Below are positions 44,011 to 54,231 of a stretch of DNA of 64,000 bases, piece after piece (positions within the stretch are counted from its first letter, which is position 1; every line of letters starts with the position of its first letter). The position numbers were made by a program, and so were the translations under genes. The notes under the pieces were generated by a model that was given only the letters and a program-made list of their open reading frames with translations, made no database searches and was not told where the DNA came from. This DNA comes from Pleurodeles waltl (taxonomy: Eukaryota; Chordata; Amphibia; Caudata; Salamandridae): positions 1,312,741,324 through 1,312,805,323 of the forward strand of contig NC_090444.1 in NCBI RefSeq assembly GCF_031143425.1, given 5' to 3'.

Positions 44011-46047
44011 ACATGTCTTTATCATGTCTTGTGCGTCAGAGATAAGTTATAACATCTACAGACTCAGGCTGTATGCCACTTCAAAGTCACGCCCCTAGTC
44101 AAAATATCATTGAGCAAAGAGGTGCCTCATCTAATACAAACTGCAAAAGTGAATAATGGTACTAAAAATGGAACACAATCACTATAGTACATACGTAAAT
44201 AATGTCAGCTCAAGGTGACATTGGCAGCACGGCTATCATGCGCCGGTGCTTTAAACAGCAGGGGTTAACACCAGGTGATACAGAGGAGACATTGTACACA
44301 CACGTGTTAGAGAGCAAATATTATTAATAAAAATGTGTCACCAAAACATAATGTGAAATAATGTGTGTTTAAAAGGCCTAACTGAAAAACGTGTGTTAGA
44401 AAAATAAGCATGAAGCTGACATGGTGGACACCATAAACAACGTGCATTATATGAAATAGTAATGTCTAATGAAAATGTATTTTGTTTAATCATAATTACA
44501 TGCACTGAAAGTGATGATTGTTAGTACTAAAAGGTTAATGGTTTAAAAATATTATGAAATGTTTTATCCTTCATGCTTAGCACTAGTAAAAAGGCCTTGT
44601 GATTTAGTAATTTTCCAGAAACAATATTTAAATGATGTGCTAACTTTGCAAATAACGTTTCTTCAAACATTCTGTGTGACTTGCACAGTGGAAAATTCTG
44701 TCTTGCTCATGTTGCATATTTTGTTCTTGCTGGAGTTAAAACTTGATACACTTAACTTTAGTCTTTGGTAGAAAGCACATGTCATGTTTCTTTGTAAAAT
44801 AAAATTTAGTTTTTGTACGGAAGCTGATCTCTAAAAACGGGAGAGAATTGACAGGGTAAACCAATCCTGGGTGAAGAGAAGAGATACATCTGAAGTGCAG
44901 ATAATGTGTTATTGGCTGCAAACTAAACCACCTCATAGTCTTGTCCAATAGAAGCTTAGCTAGTAACTTTGGGGGCTTTAATATTGCAATGCTTTAGATG
45001 ATGTAAGTTCAGTTCCATTTTAAGAGAGATTCTGTTTAGTTGTCCATTTTCTGAGCTTCAAAATGTTGCTTAGTCTTTACCTATGATTCTAACGGATCAG
45101 ATATATGAGGCCCAGCTCAGGTTACTGAATGGTTTCCCTTTCATGTCCTGATGCCGACTAATGAAGACCTGATGTTCCTGGGCTTTGCCAATGAAGACAC
45201 TACTGATTGCTGATCCATTTAGGAGAGGTATAACCAATGTGCATTTTTGATTCCTTTGCAGGTGTTCTCTTTAGAAAAAACAACCGCTTATTTTGGTTAG
45301 CGCCATAATTAGATGTTTTCCAAATTAATTTTTGTCTTATTTTTATTTTTGCATGAAGCCCACACATGCTTTTCAACTTAGAGTGTTAGTTAGAGATGCC
45401 TGACCTAATATCTGTTTATGAATGTATATGAACGGAAGGTGATTTATTCAACTGCACAAACTAAGGCCCTCATTATGACATTGGCGGTAAATCCTGCTTA
45501 CCGCCATGCTGACGGCCACCAACATACCGCCACTGTGGCAGTTTACCGCTACCCATATTATGACACACACATAGGAATCCGTCACTATACAGACACACAC
45601 ACATATCTGCCAGCCCAAAGGTCAGTGATAAACTGGTGGTACCAAAACCCACACTGTTACGCCAACAGAACTGTGCACACAGCATTATGACCCATGAATC
45701 ACCGCGGCGGACATTCAACCGCGGTAAACCATTGGCAGTACATACTGCTGCGCTCAAAATACACATACACATACAAAACAACACCACCTTGGACAATTTG
45801 AATAACACACACCTGACACCCATACACTCACCACACCCACACACCCACGCCACTATAAAACACACACACACATTACCCACAACCCTTTATGACTCAAAAA
45901 AATTGCCACTAGAGAGAGATACAGCAAGAGCACCCACACAACCAGAGCCACAGAACACCATCACCCATACACCATCCACGCACCTCACAGCACACACCCC
46001 AACACATCACCCCACACACCCTCACACACACCACTCACACTACACCC

Positions 46048-47548
46048 ATGCAACCACAAAGACACCCCAGGTTCTCAGAGGAGGAGCTAAGGGTCATGGT
46101 GGAGGAAATCATCCGTGTAGCGCCACAGCTATTCGGATCACAGGTGCAGCAGACATCCATTGCTAAGAAGATGGAGCTATGGTGGAGAATCATGGACAGG
46201 GTTAACGCCGTGGGACAGCACCCCAGAACAAGGGATGACATCAGGAAGAGGTGGAACAACCTACGGGGGAAGGTGCGTTCCGTGGTTGCAAGACACCAGA
46301 TAGCAGTACAGAGGACTGGCGGTGGACCCCCACCTCCTCCCCCACAACTAACAATATGGGAGGAGCAAGTCTTGGCAATACTGCATCCTGAGGGCCTGGC
46401 AGGTGTAGCAGGAGGATTGAACTCTGGTAAGTCAAATCTCTATTACTATCACCCCCCTACCTGCATGCTATCACATACCCCTACCCTCACTGTCACTCCC
46501 ATCACTCCACAAACTCACATACACCCCACCATCGCAACCCACCCCTCCCACTACCAAGCCCTGCATGCGACACCAATGCATGGACACCCATCACAGACCT
46601 GCATGGAAACCCATCACCAAAGCATGCACACTTGAGACAATCACCTATCCAACCAAATCACCACTCACACAAGCCTAAGCTGCCAGGGCAATCACAACCA
46701 TACAGGACAACACACCCATGCACAAGATGTCACACTGAGAAACAGTAACACTGCATTTACATCCCCACAGGTCCCCCACCCAGCGTCACCAGAGAGGAGG
46801 TGCACCAACAACCAGTCACTTAACAGACGAGGCCCGCAGTGATGACAGCAGCTCTGCACGCCTGGATCAGGATGACCAACCTGGCCCATTCAGGGACCAC
46901 CTGACAGTCGGTTACCCAGGCACAGTCCCATACCACCACAGAGCCTCCCCCTCAGGAAACACCACCACAGTACCCACCCAGTGGACTCATACCTCTGTCC
47001 CCAGGACACGTCAATCAGCAGTGTGTCTACCACTACAGGGACCCCAGGGCACCCCACAAACACAGAATGATCAGGGACCTGGGGTCAGTGGCAGTAGGCA
47101 CACGGTTCGGGGGACAGAGGCACAGGACAACAGGGAAGCTGGGAAGACTGCTGTGCGACAGAAGGAGGACAGACCCAGGGAACTGACTCTCCATGAGGCA
47201 CTCACCAACATCCTGGGAGCATACCACCATTCCCTGGAGACGATGGGCCAGAAACTGGCCAAGTTGCAGGAGACCCATCGGCTGCAAAAGGGACATTATC
47301 TGGGGATCAGGGAGTACCTGAGGGACATCCACACCACCCTGGACAACATTGCAGGTGTGCTGACAGACATGGGCAACACCATGAGGGAGTCAGTGGCACA
47401 CCAATGGGCCCCTGACACTACCCAAAATGATAAACAGCCCTCCACCTCCGCTGACGCTAGTGGACAGGAGGACCCGCCACAGGAACAAGAGGCAACCAGC
47501 ACCCCACCCCATGCAGAAGGAGAACCATCCCGCAAACGGTCCCTGTGA
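46048..47548 (+). pseudogene. Harbinger SANT/Myb-like protein gene 1
   Basis: Exon 1 (46048-46426) starts MQPQRHPRFSEEELRVMVEE and includes a SANT/Myb-type trihelix with a spaced pattern of Trp (LWWRIM, RKRWNNLRGKV), ending at CTCTG|GTAAGT. Exon 2 begins after CCCCACAG at 46771 and continues to a stop at 47546-47548 with a Gln/Leu-rich, coiled-coil-like region (LTNILGAYHHSLETMGQKLA). One indel near 46,820 breaks the frame. In active Harbinger elements this protein brings the transposase into the nucleus and to the element ends. The ATG chosen is the one directly before the conserved domain. Confidence 0.78.
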
Positions 47549-47781
47549 ACCAGGCAGAAGCCAGAGAACATTGCCAAGACCCCCTCCAGGAAATAAGACT
47601 CTCCTGAATGTCATCCTTGTGTCCCACTCTGTCACCCTGTCCACCTTCAACAGAAATTGCTCCACTTCCTATGCCCCCTGGGACAATGCACCTGTGATAC
47701 AAATAGACTGGAACTCTTACCTGGACTCGCCTCCACCACCCCCCAGCCTATATCAATGCCCCATCCACTTATTAGCACATA

Positions 47782-47787
47782 AATAAA
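47782..47787 (+). terminator. Polyadenylation signal of SANT gene 1
   Basis: AATAAA lies about 235 bp after the stop codon of the first SANT gene and before the convergent transposase gene. Confidence 0.5.
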
Positions 47788-48075
47788 CATCCTTGTTAAA
47801 AATACAAGTATTGAGTCTGTCAAGTAATTGAACTATGTATTCATTCAACAATCTATAGACATTGCAATTCAACTGTACAGTAATGTATGCATAGGTATGA
47901 CCGGTAGTTGGCTGCAGTCAATACACCAAGAGCCAGAGTAGGGCACAGATATCTGTAAATAGACATGTCAAAGGGTACAGTAAGTGGCCACAGTAGTGGG
48001 AATATCAGCCTGCCAGTGAAAATTTACAATACAAAAATGCAATGGAAGATGAAATTACAGTGTCTTACCTGTGTG

Positions 48076-49178
48076 TCACTGGAAGTACTGTTGTATGATT
48101 GATGTTCTATTGTCCACATCCTCATCCTCTGCCTCATCTTCGTCACTGTCCAAAGGCTCCACCACTGCCACACGCCCATCTCCAGCCTCATCCTCCTGCA
48201 GAAAAGGCACCTGGTGACGTAAGGCAAGGTTGTGCAACATGCAACGATGATCTGGTACACCTTCTTGGGTGAGTAGTACCTGTTAGATGGAGGCACCGAA
48301 ACCTGGCCTTCAGAAAGCCAAAGGTTCGCTCTATAATTCTTCTTGTTCACCCATGTGCCTCATTGTAATGTTCCTCTGCCCTTGTCCTGGGATTCCTCAC
48401 TGGGGTCAGTAGCCATGAGAGTTTGGGGTAACCAGAGTCACCTGCAAATACAGAGGGATACCTGTTAGCCAGACACTAACCCTTAGGGCCAGCCCCATAC
48501 CCATACACCAACATATACTGGGTGGAGACCATGGGCTCACCTCCTAGCCTCACCCTGTGCCTTTGGAGTTAAGCCATCACAAATGGGATGCTGCTATTCC
48601 TCAGGATAAAGGCAGCATGCACAGACCCAGGATAGTTTGCATTGACATGGGAGATTTACTGGTCTGCCAGGCACACTATCTGCACATTCATCGTGTGGAA
48701 GCTCTTTTGATTTATGAACACCTGTTCCTTTCTCCGCGGGGGGGGTCAAATGCAATATGTGTACCATCAATTGCCCCAACGATGTTTGGGATATGTCCCA
48801 TTGCATAGAAGTCATCTTTCACTGTGGCCAAATCCTCCACCTGGGGGAAAACAATGTAGCTGCGCATGTGTTTCATCTGTGCAGACAACACCCTGGTCAG
48901 CACTATTGAGAACTTTGGTTGAGACATTCCTGCTGCCAAGCCCACTGTCACTTGGAAGGAGCCAGTTGCCAAGAAATGGAGCACAGATAGGACTTGCACA
49001 AGAGGGGGATCCCATTGGGGTGACGGATAGCAGAGATCACGTCTGGCTCCAATTTGGCACACAGTTCTTGGATTGTGGCCCTGTCAAGACTGTAGGTGAG
49101 GATAATGTGCCTGTCCTCCATTGTTGCCAAGTCCACCAGGGATCTGTACACCGGGGGATGTCTCCATCTCCTATTCAT
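48076..49178 (-). pseudogene. Harbinger transposase (HARBI1-like DDE nuclease)
   Basis: Minus-strand segments in order: MNRRWRHPPVYRSLVDL, LATGSFQVTVGLAAGMSQ, NIVGAIDGTHIAFDPP with the first catalytic Asp, YPGSVHAAFILRNS, then after an intron (donor at 48539-48540, acceptor at 48442-48443) GDSGYPKLSWLLTPVRNP and RRIIERTFGFLKARFRC with the Glu region. It ends in an acidic tail and TSIIQQYFQ before TGA at 48076-48078. Frame changes near 49,010, 48,715 and 48,280 and stops at several sites make it inactive. The N-terminus is read from the ATG at 49178, just after a possible splice acceptor. Confidence 0.88.
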
Positions 49179-49639
49179 CCTCAGTTGTTGTAATCTAGGG
49201 GGCAAAACGATGAGCATCTGGTACGTATTCAACATTTACAAAATGTACAGTGCATTGCATGTTGTGACAGAAATAGTATGTTGTTGTATAGGCCCATATG
49301 GTGCCTATGTATGCTGTGACACAGTTAGGTGCCATGGCCTGCCCCCCCTAGAAATGGCGTCCGCCTGTCCTGTGTGAATGGACAGGTGGAAATGAGGTAC
49401 TGCCGCTGACGTTGTGCGCCGTTGCGGAAGGCGGTCGAGTACTGCCGTGCAACTCCTCATTGGTTGTCATTGGGCCCTATGGGTTACAGTAGCCAATCGT
49501 GATGTACGCCGGCGGTGATGGTACCCACCGCTGGGGACATAACCGCCATTTTCTATCTGTTCTCTCACTTGCTACCTGACCTTCAACAGGAGAGAACCTA
49601 CACTGCATGTGCTGCCGTGACCCGTGCCTGGAACTGACC

Positions 49640-51152
49640 ATGGCTCGTGTCACTGGGGAAAGGGCCCCTGCCTTCACCGCTGCAGAGTTGGAGAGACTGG
49701 TGGATGGGGCCCTACCCCAGTACCGAATGCTGTATGGGCCTCCAGACCAACAGGTGAGTACACTGTGAGCACGATGCATGGGTCATGAATGCATGGAGTG
49801 CTGTATGTGAGGGCCTCGTGTAAGGGGGGGTGGGTGAAGTGTCCTTGGCAGCTTGCTGCATGTATGGTGGGCAATGTATGTGCGTAAGGGGATGGGAGGG
49901 ATATGGTGGGCCATTAGTGTAACAGGCCGGACTGTATGACTGATGCCCTTTTCCTATGTGCATTTCCTCTGCAGGTCAGCGCCCATCAGAAAAAGGGTAT
50001 ATGGCGTGCCATCACCAAGGATGTGTGGACCCTGGGGGACTACGGCAGGTGGAGCATCCACTGTCGCAAACGGTGGGAGGACCTGAGATGCTGGGCAAGG
50101 AAGATGGCAGAGGCCCAGCTGGGGATGGCCTCCCAACGAGGAAGGGGGGCCCGTCGATCCTTGACCCCCCTGATGTTCCACATACTGGCAGTGGCCTATC
50201 CAGAGCTGGATGGGCGCTGGAGGCCATCACAGCAGCCACAAGGGGGTGAGTACAGTTTCCCAATATACTACTTGCACGTGGTGAGGTGGTCTCTGGGTGG
50301 GGGATGTGGGCCTGTTGGTGCCCCTAGGCCAGGCCGGACATTGCAGGGTAGGTTTCTTGTTGGGCAGGGGCTGATGAACTCCACCTCCAACCAAGCTAGT
50401 GGGCATCCACTACTGGGCAGGGCTCTGTGGACCTCAGGTATGCTGCAATTGGCGTTAGGTATTACTGTCCATGGCATGGTGACTAGCATTGTGACTGGTT
50501 GTGCATTGCCTAGTGCGTAGGACTGTTCCCTGTGTGTTGTGTACGCCAACAGTGGTGTTGTTGCTGCCTTTGACCAAGTGTATCCTCTGTCTCTTCCCCC
50601 CCTTTTTGTTTTGTCATCCTGTCCTTCTGTGCATTAGCATCATCTGGCGGAAGAGCAGAGGAATGGGAGACGAAGGGAGCTGCATCCCACAAGGCTCATG
50701 AGGCCGAATCCACCGACAGTGAGGGCACCAGTGGGATGGAGGGCGAGGGGAGCACCACGGTAGAGAAAGGAGGGGACAGTTCTAAAAGTAATACCTCCTC
50801 GATGGAAGCTCCCTAGTGGTGGCAGACAGCTCTGTGGCCACCCCCACTACAGGTACAGCTGCCACCCCCTGTAACAGCACCGCCCTCCCAGCAGCCCCTC
50901 AGCGAGTTTCCCAGGCCCGCTCACCCAGGAGGGTGGGCATCTCCTTCGTCCCAGGCCCCCACAGCCCCTGCCCCAGTTAGCCCTGCTGCCCTGAGTGATG
51001 AGGCTATTGACCTCCTGAGATCCATCTCTGTTGGGCAGTCAACCATTGTGAATGCCATTGAGGGGCTGGCAGGGCATTTGCAACAAACAAATGCATTCCT
51101 GGAGGCATTTGCTCTGGCATGGCGGCCCAACAGAGATCATTCTAGGCTCTGA
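49640..51152 (+). pseudogene. Harbinger SANT/Myb-like protein gene 2
   Basis: Three exons, 49640-49753, 49975-50245 and 50638-51152, join with GT/AG sites. Exon 1 starts MARVTGERAPAFTAAELERL, exon 2 carries GIWRAITKDVWTLG and HCRKRWEDLRCWARK (Trp-spaced SANT helices), and exon 3 has an acidic Ser/Thr region and then LSDEAIDLLRSISVGQST with a helical tail to TGA at 51150-51152. Two frame changes lie in exon 3 (near 50,805 and 50,970). It is similar in plan but not in sequence to SANT gene 1. It is probably a DNA-binding partner protein, perhaps from a second Harbinger lineage. Confidence 0.72.
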
Positions 51153-51163
51153 CCTCCTCCCTG

Positions 51164-51859
51164 ATGGCAGCCATTGTTCCTATCTCTAGCCTCCCCCCTC
51201 CAACTTCCTCTGCCCAGTCCCATTCCCCTGAACCCCAACCTATCCCAAGCACACATTCAGACAGGCATGCACCCAAGACAACACACAGGAGTTCCTCATG
51301 CAAACACAAGCACCACACACCATCCCACAGGCACTCACACAAACACCATCCAGATGCAGACACGCCAACATCCACTGCCTCCACTGTGTCCCCCTCCTCC
51401 TCCTCGTCCACCTCTTTCCCAGTAGCGTCTCCACTCATACCTGCATGCACTACATCCACACCCACTGCATCTATCACCATCACGCCTATCAATACACGCC
51501 CCTCACTTGCAGTCACCACCCCACATCCATGCACATGTCCCCTGTGTCCTCTCCCACTGTGTCTGTGCACCCTCCTCCCAAAGTACACAAACGCAAGCAC
51601 TCACACCCAACAGCCATTCACCTCACAACAGCATCCAGCCCATGCACCTGCACCCAAACACAGCAGACAGACACCTCCAACAACCACTACCTCTTCCTCC
51701 ACTCCCAAACCTTCACCCTCTTTCCCCCCCAGTGTCCCTAAGAAGCTTTTCCTCTCCACCGTTGACCTCTTCCCTACCCCTACCCCCATCCTTCACGTCC
51801 GGCCAGGGTGGGCAGAACCCAGGCTAGCACCTCAGCCACCCAGTCCACTGCCACAGTAG
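51164..51859 (+). CDS. Ser/Thr/Pro/His-rich low-complexity reading frame
   Basis: An open frame of 231 codons begins 11 bases after the stop of SANT gene 2 and is composed almost wholly of Ser, Thr, Pro and His, reflecting CAC/CCT-rich DNA. It has no domain, signal peptide or membrane segment. It may be an untranslated part of the Harbinger element or the C-terminal extension of an element protein. Probability of being a real protein is low. Confidence 0.25.
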   Translation: MAAIVPISSLPPPTSSAQSHSPEPQPIPSTHSDRHAPKTTHRSSSCKHKHHTPSHRHSHKHHPDADTPTSTASTVSPSSSSSTSFPVASPLIPACTTSTPTASITITPINTRPSLAVTTPHPCTCPLCPLPLCLCTLLPKYTNASTHTQQPFTSQQHPAHAPAPKHSRQTPPTTTTSSSTPKPSPSFPPSVPKKLFLSTVDLFPTPTPILHVRPGWAEPRLAPQPPSPLPQ

Positions 51860-52203
51860 TTTTAGCAGCTACTGCAGGTGTGAGAGGCTCCAAGGAGACA
51901 CCCATCAGCACTGGCAGTGTGCCTGCACCAGCTGCCAAGGAGAAGGGCCAGGATGTACCACCAGCTGCCAAGGAGAAGGGCAAGGATGTACCACCAGCTG
52001 CCAAGGGGAAGGGCAAGGGTGTTCCACCAGCTGGCAAGGGCAAGGAGGCACCACCAGCTGGCAAGGTCAAGGGCAAGGAGGGACCACTAGATGGCAAGGA
52101 GGCACCCACCAGCTGGCAAGGACAAGGAGGCACCACCAGATGGGAAGGGCAAAGGGCCTGTCCCTGCAGGCAGGAAGGACAGGAGGCCTGGTGCTGGGAC
52201 TGA
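51808..52203 (+). repeat. Lys/Pro-rich minisatellite (AKEKGKDVPP-type repeats)
   Basis: Units of about 36 bp containing GCCAAGGAGAAGGGCAAGG recur at 51,935-52,140, encoding PPAAKEKGKDV-type peptides in an open plus-strand frame. The array degenerates to the right. It lies in the 3' part of the Harbinger element and is likely a recent local expansion. Confidence 0.6.
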
Positions 52204-52239
52204 ATCTGAGCCCCCAACACCTACCATGGCGCTTCAGCC

Positions 52240-52560
52240 ATCCGAGGCTGCAGGAGAAGGGCTGGAACCTCCCCCACCACTGCCTGCACCAGCACCACTG
52301 CCAGCAGCAGCAGCCCCAGTGGGCAGCCGCCCGGGGCTGCAGGGGAAGGGCTGGAGCCTCTCCCCACCACTGGCAGAACTGACACCAGCACTGCCACCAG
52401 CACTGCCACCTGCACTGCCACCAGCACCACTGCCAGCACCACTGCCAGCAGCCCCAGTGGGCAGCCGTCTGAGGCTGCAGGGGAAGGGCTGGAGCCTCCC
52501 CCCACCACTGGCAGCACCGACACCAGCACGGGCACTGTCACCACTGAGCAACCGTCACCA
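52240..52560 (+). repeat. Three-unit minisatellite (GGCTGCAGGGGAAGGGCTGG)
   Basis: A unit starting GGCTGCAGGGGAAGGGCTGG and ending CCCAGTGGGCAGCCG occurs three times at about 52,243, 52,335 and 52,473, with variable CACTGCCAC runs inside each unit. Confidence 0.65.
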
Positions 52561-52689
52561 CCGGCGGGCAGTGTGTAGTCCTGCCTCCATGGACTGTAGT
52601 GCATCCTGACCACTACAAATCGTGTGGGTCCGACACCCAGGTGAGTGGCTGTGACCTTGCACTCACCAAGTGCTGCATCACAGGGCACA

Positions 52690-52865
52690 AAGCCCCCTCC
52701 AGAACCAGTGGAAGAAGGCATCCACTCACCCCATCCTCCACAGGAAGAAGCTCAGTGGGCACAAGACCCCATCCAGAACCAGTGGAAGAAGGCATCCACT
52801 CACCCCATCCAACACAGGAAGAAGCTCACTGGGCACAAGGCCCACTCCAGAATCAGTGGAGAAGC
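52690..52865 (+). repeat. Tandem repeat, about 73-bp unit, 2.5 copies
   Basis: CAGAACCAGTGGAAGAAGGC begins two full units, and a third shorter copy starts CAGAATCAGTGGAGAAGCC. Units are nearly identical, suggesting recent duplication. Confidence 0.75.
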
Positions 52866-52869
52866 CATT

Positions 52870-53013
52870 CACTTGAGAGACTGTGGCCTTGCACCCTCCA
52901 GGACCAAGCAGTGGGCAAACCACCCACTTGAGAGACTGTGGCTTTGCACTCCCCAGGACCAAGCAGTGGGCAAACCACCCACTTGAGAGACTGTGGCTTT
53001 GCACTCCCCAGGA
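52870..53013 (+). repeat. Tandem repeat, 55-bp unit, 2.6 copies
   Basis: CACTTGAGAGACTGTGGCCT starts a 55-bp unit repeated almost exactly twice more. It directly follows the 73-bp array, so two unrelated repeats expanded side by side. Confidence 0.8.
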
Positions 53014-54223
53014 CATTGTACAGGGCATGTTGCCCCCTGAAGGACAAGTGGGGTTGTACCATCTTCCAGCTGAGGTGCCCCCCCATTCCCCGTCCCCCTG
53101 AGGTGCCTGTGTATTTTCGACCTGATGCCCCTGCAGTGTTCTCTCCATGTTGATACAGGAGTAAGATGGGGCCTTGGTCTATGTGATGTGGCCCTGTGGC
53201 CCACAGACATTATGGACTGGGCAGCGTCCCTCCATTTGTATATATGTAAATACTGATTTGAATTTTGAGGACATATTTCTAGTATTTTATCTTATTACAC
53301 TCACTTCAATCAATTTCTTTTGTACTTGCAGTATTCTTGAGGGGTACAGGGTGGATGTGTAATGTTGTTGCATCTGTTTGTGTGTATGCTGTTGGGGGTG
53401 GGGGTAGGGGTGTTACGTGTTGCGTGTGTGTGTCACTCCCTTTTTCCTCCCCCCTCCCTTGTGTGCTGGCAGCAGTACTCACCGTGGTCGTCGTCACCGG
53501 CGTTGGTATTCCTGGTGTAGAAGGAGATAGACCTGCATTGGGAACACCTGCAGTTCGGGCTCCATGGTGGCATTGTTTTTCCCTAAGTATCCAGGGGTTA
53601 GTCCTTTGTCTTCTGTGTACTGTTTCCGCTGTGCTTTTGATGTCGTTGGTACCACTGCGGAAAAGGTGGCAGATAGGCCTCTTGTAATACTGTGGGTGGT
53701 ACATTATCTTCCGCCTGGCTGTTGCCGGTTACCGCCGGCTTGTTGGCAGTATTACCGCCGCTTTATCACCGACCGCCTGGGTTGTAATGAGGGCCTAGAT
53801 GTATACTATTTCTATTATTCACTTCATTCTGTTGCTATTCTGTGTTGTTGTTGTATTGGATGGAGTGTTTAATGGTTAATGCTTTAGTTAGATTGAGATT
53901 CTTTAGAAGACTTTGACAGCCTGTGATGTTTCTGTATTTCTATTGTTTGGTTTTGTGCATCATTTACATGACTTTTGCAGTGTTAATTTGAGGGCAATAA
54001 ATGTTTAAAACTTTGCTAGAATGGTGTAACCACATAGGTCATAGTTTGTATACATTTCTGATTCCACATTAAATATGTTGGTTATTTGATGTTATATTTG
54101 TTGATTACTGGCTTGTATTGTCTGATTAGATGATTTAACACTCCTATCTGAGTCAAGAGGTTCAAGTCGACCTCTGAGGTTAGTAGATGTCAGTGCACTG
54201 TTACGTGTCACCTAACCCAAAAT

Positions 54224-54231
54224 TGGAGGTC
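54224..54231 (+). other. Possible retroviral primer-binding site
   Basis: TGGAGGTC matches eight bases of the complement of the tRNA-Gln 3' end (recalled), four bases after a CCCA that could end the LTR. The match does not continue well beyond eight bases, so this is tentative. Confidence 0.35.

Larger units (their letters stand above)
45465..53795. mobile_element. PIF/Harbinger DNA transposon, 8.3 kb, inserted in the retroviral LTR
   Basis: The ends GGCCCTCATTATGAC and the complement of the right end GGCCCTCATTACAAC are inverted repeats, each followed within a few bases by GGCGGT. Flanks TAA (45462-45464) and TAG (53796-53798) fit a 3-bp TWA target duplication with one change. Inside are a DDE transposase on the minus strand and two SANT/Myb-like genes on the plus strand, the two protein types Harbinger elements need. 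All genes carry some damage. Confidence 0.88.
44305..54219 (+). repeat. 5' LTR, split by the Harbinger insertion
   Basis: The first part is 44305-45464 and the remainder is 53796 to about 54219, so the LTR would be near 1.6 kb. The start TGTTAG is shared with the 3' LTR. The right end is inferred from a CCCA four bases before a possible primer-binding site. A 32-bp segment at 44408-44439 is absent from the 3' copy. About 5 differences occur in the first 100 bp of the pair. Confidence 0.75.

Noticed and set aside
44040..44140. Possible PTF1 site (CACCTCTTTGC) upstream of the protease
   Set aside because: It lacks the proper E-box and the paired TTTCC half at the required spacing.
44305..45464. 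Solo LTR interpretation of this segment
   Set aside because: The matching LTR at 63227 and the viral interior after the Harbinger insertion show that it is the 5' LTR of one provirus.
45473..46040. Frames of 90-176 codons at the left end of the Harbinger element
   Set aside because: They follow the CAC-rich subterminal DNA, and the SANT domain starts only at 46048.
46035..52721. Minus-strand frames opposite the SANT genes and minisatellites
   Set aside because: They mirror the coding or repetitive plus strand and carry no transposase or other motif, apart from the transposase at 48076-49178.
52690..53013. Short regular repeats as a CRISPR array
   Set aside because: Adjacent direct tandem units without unique spacers in a vertebrate transposon; these are minisatellites.
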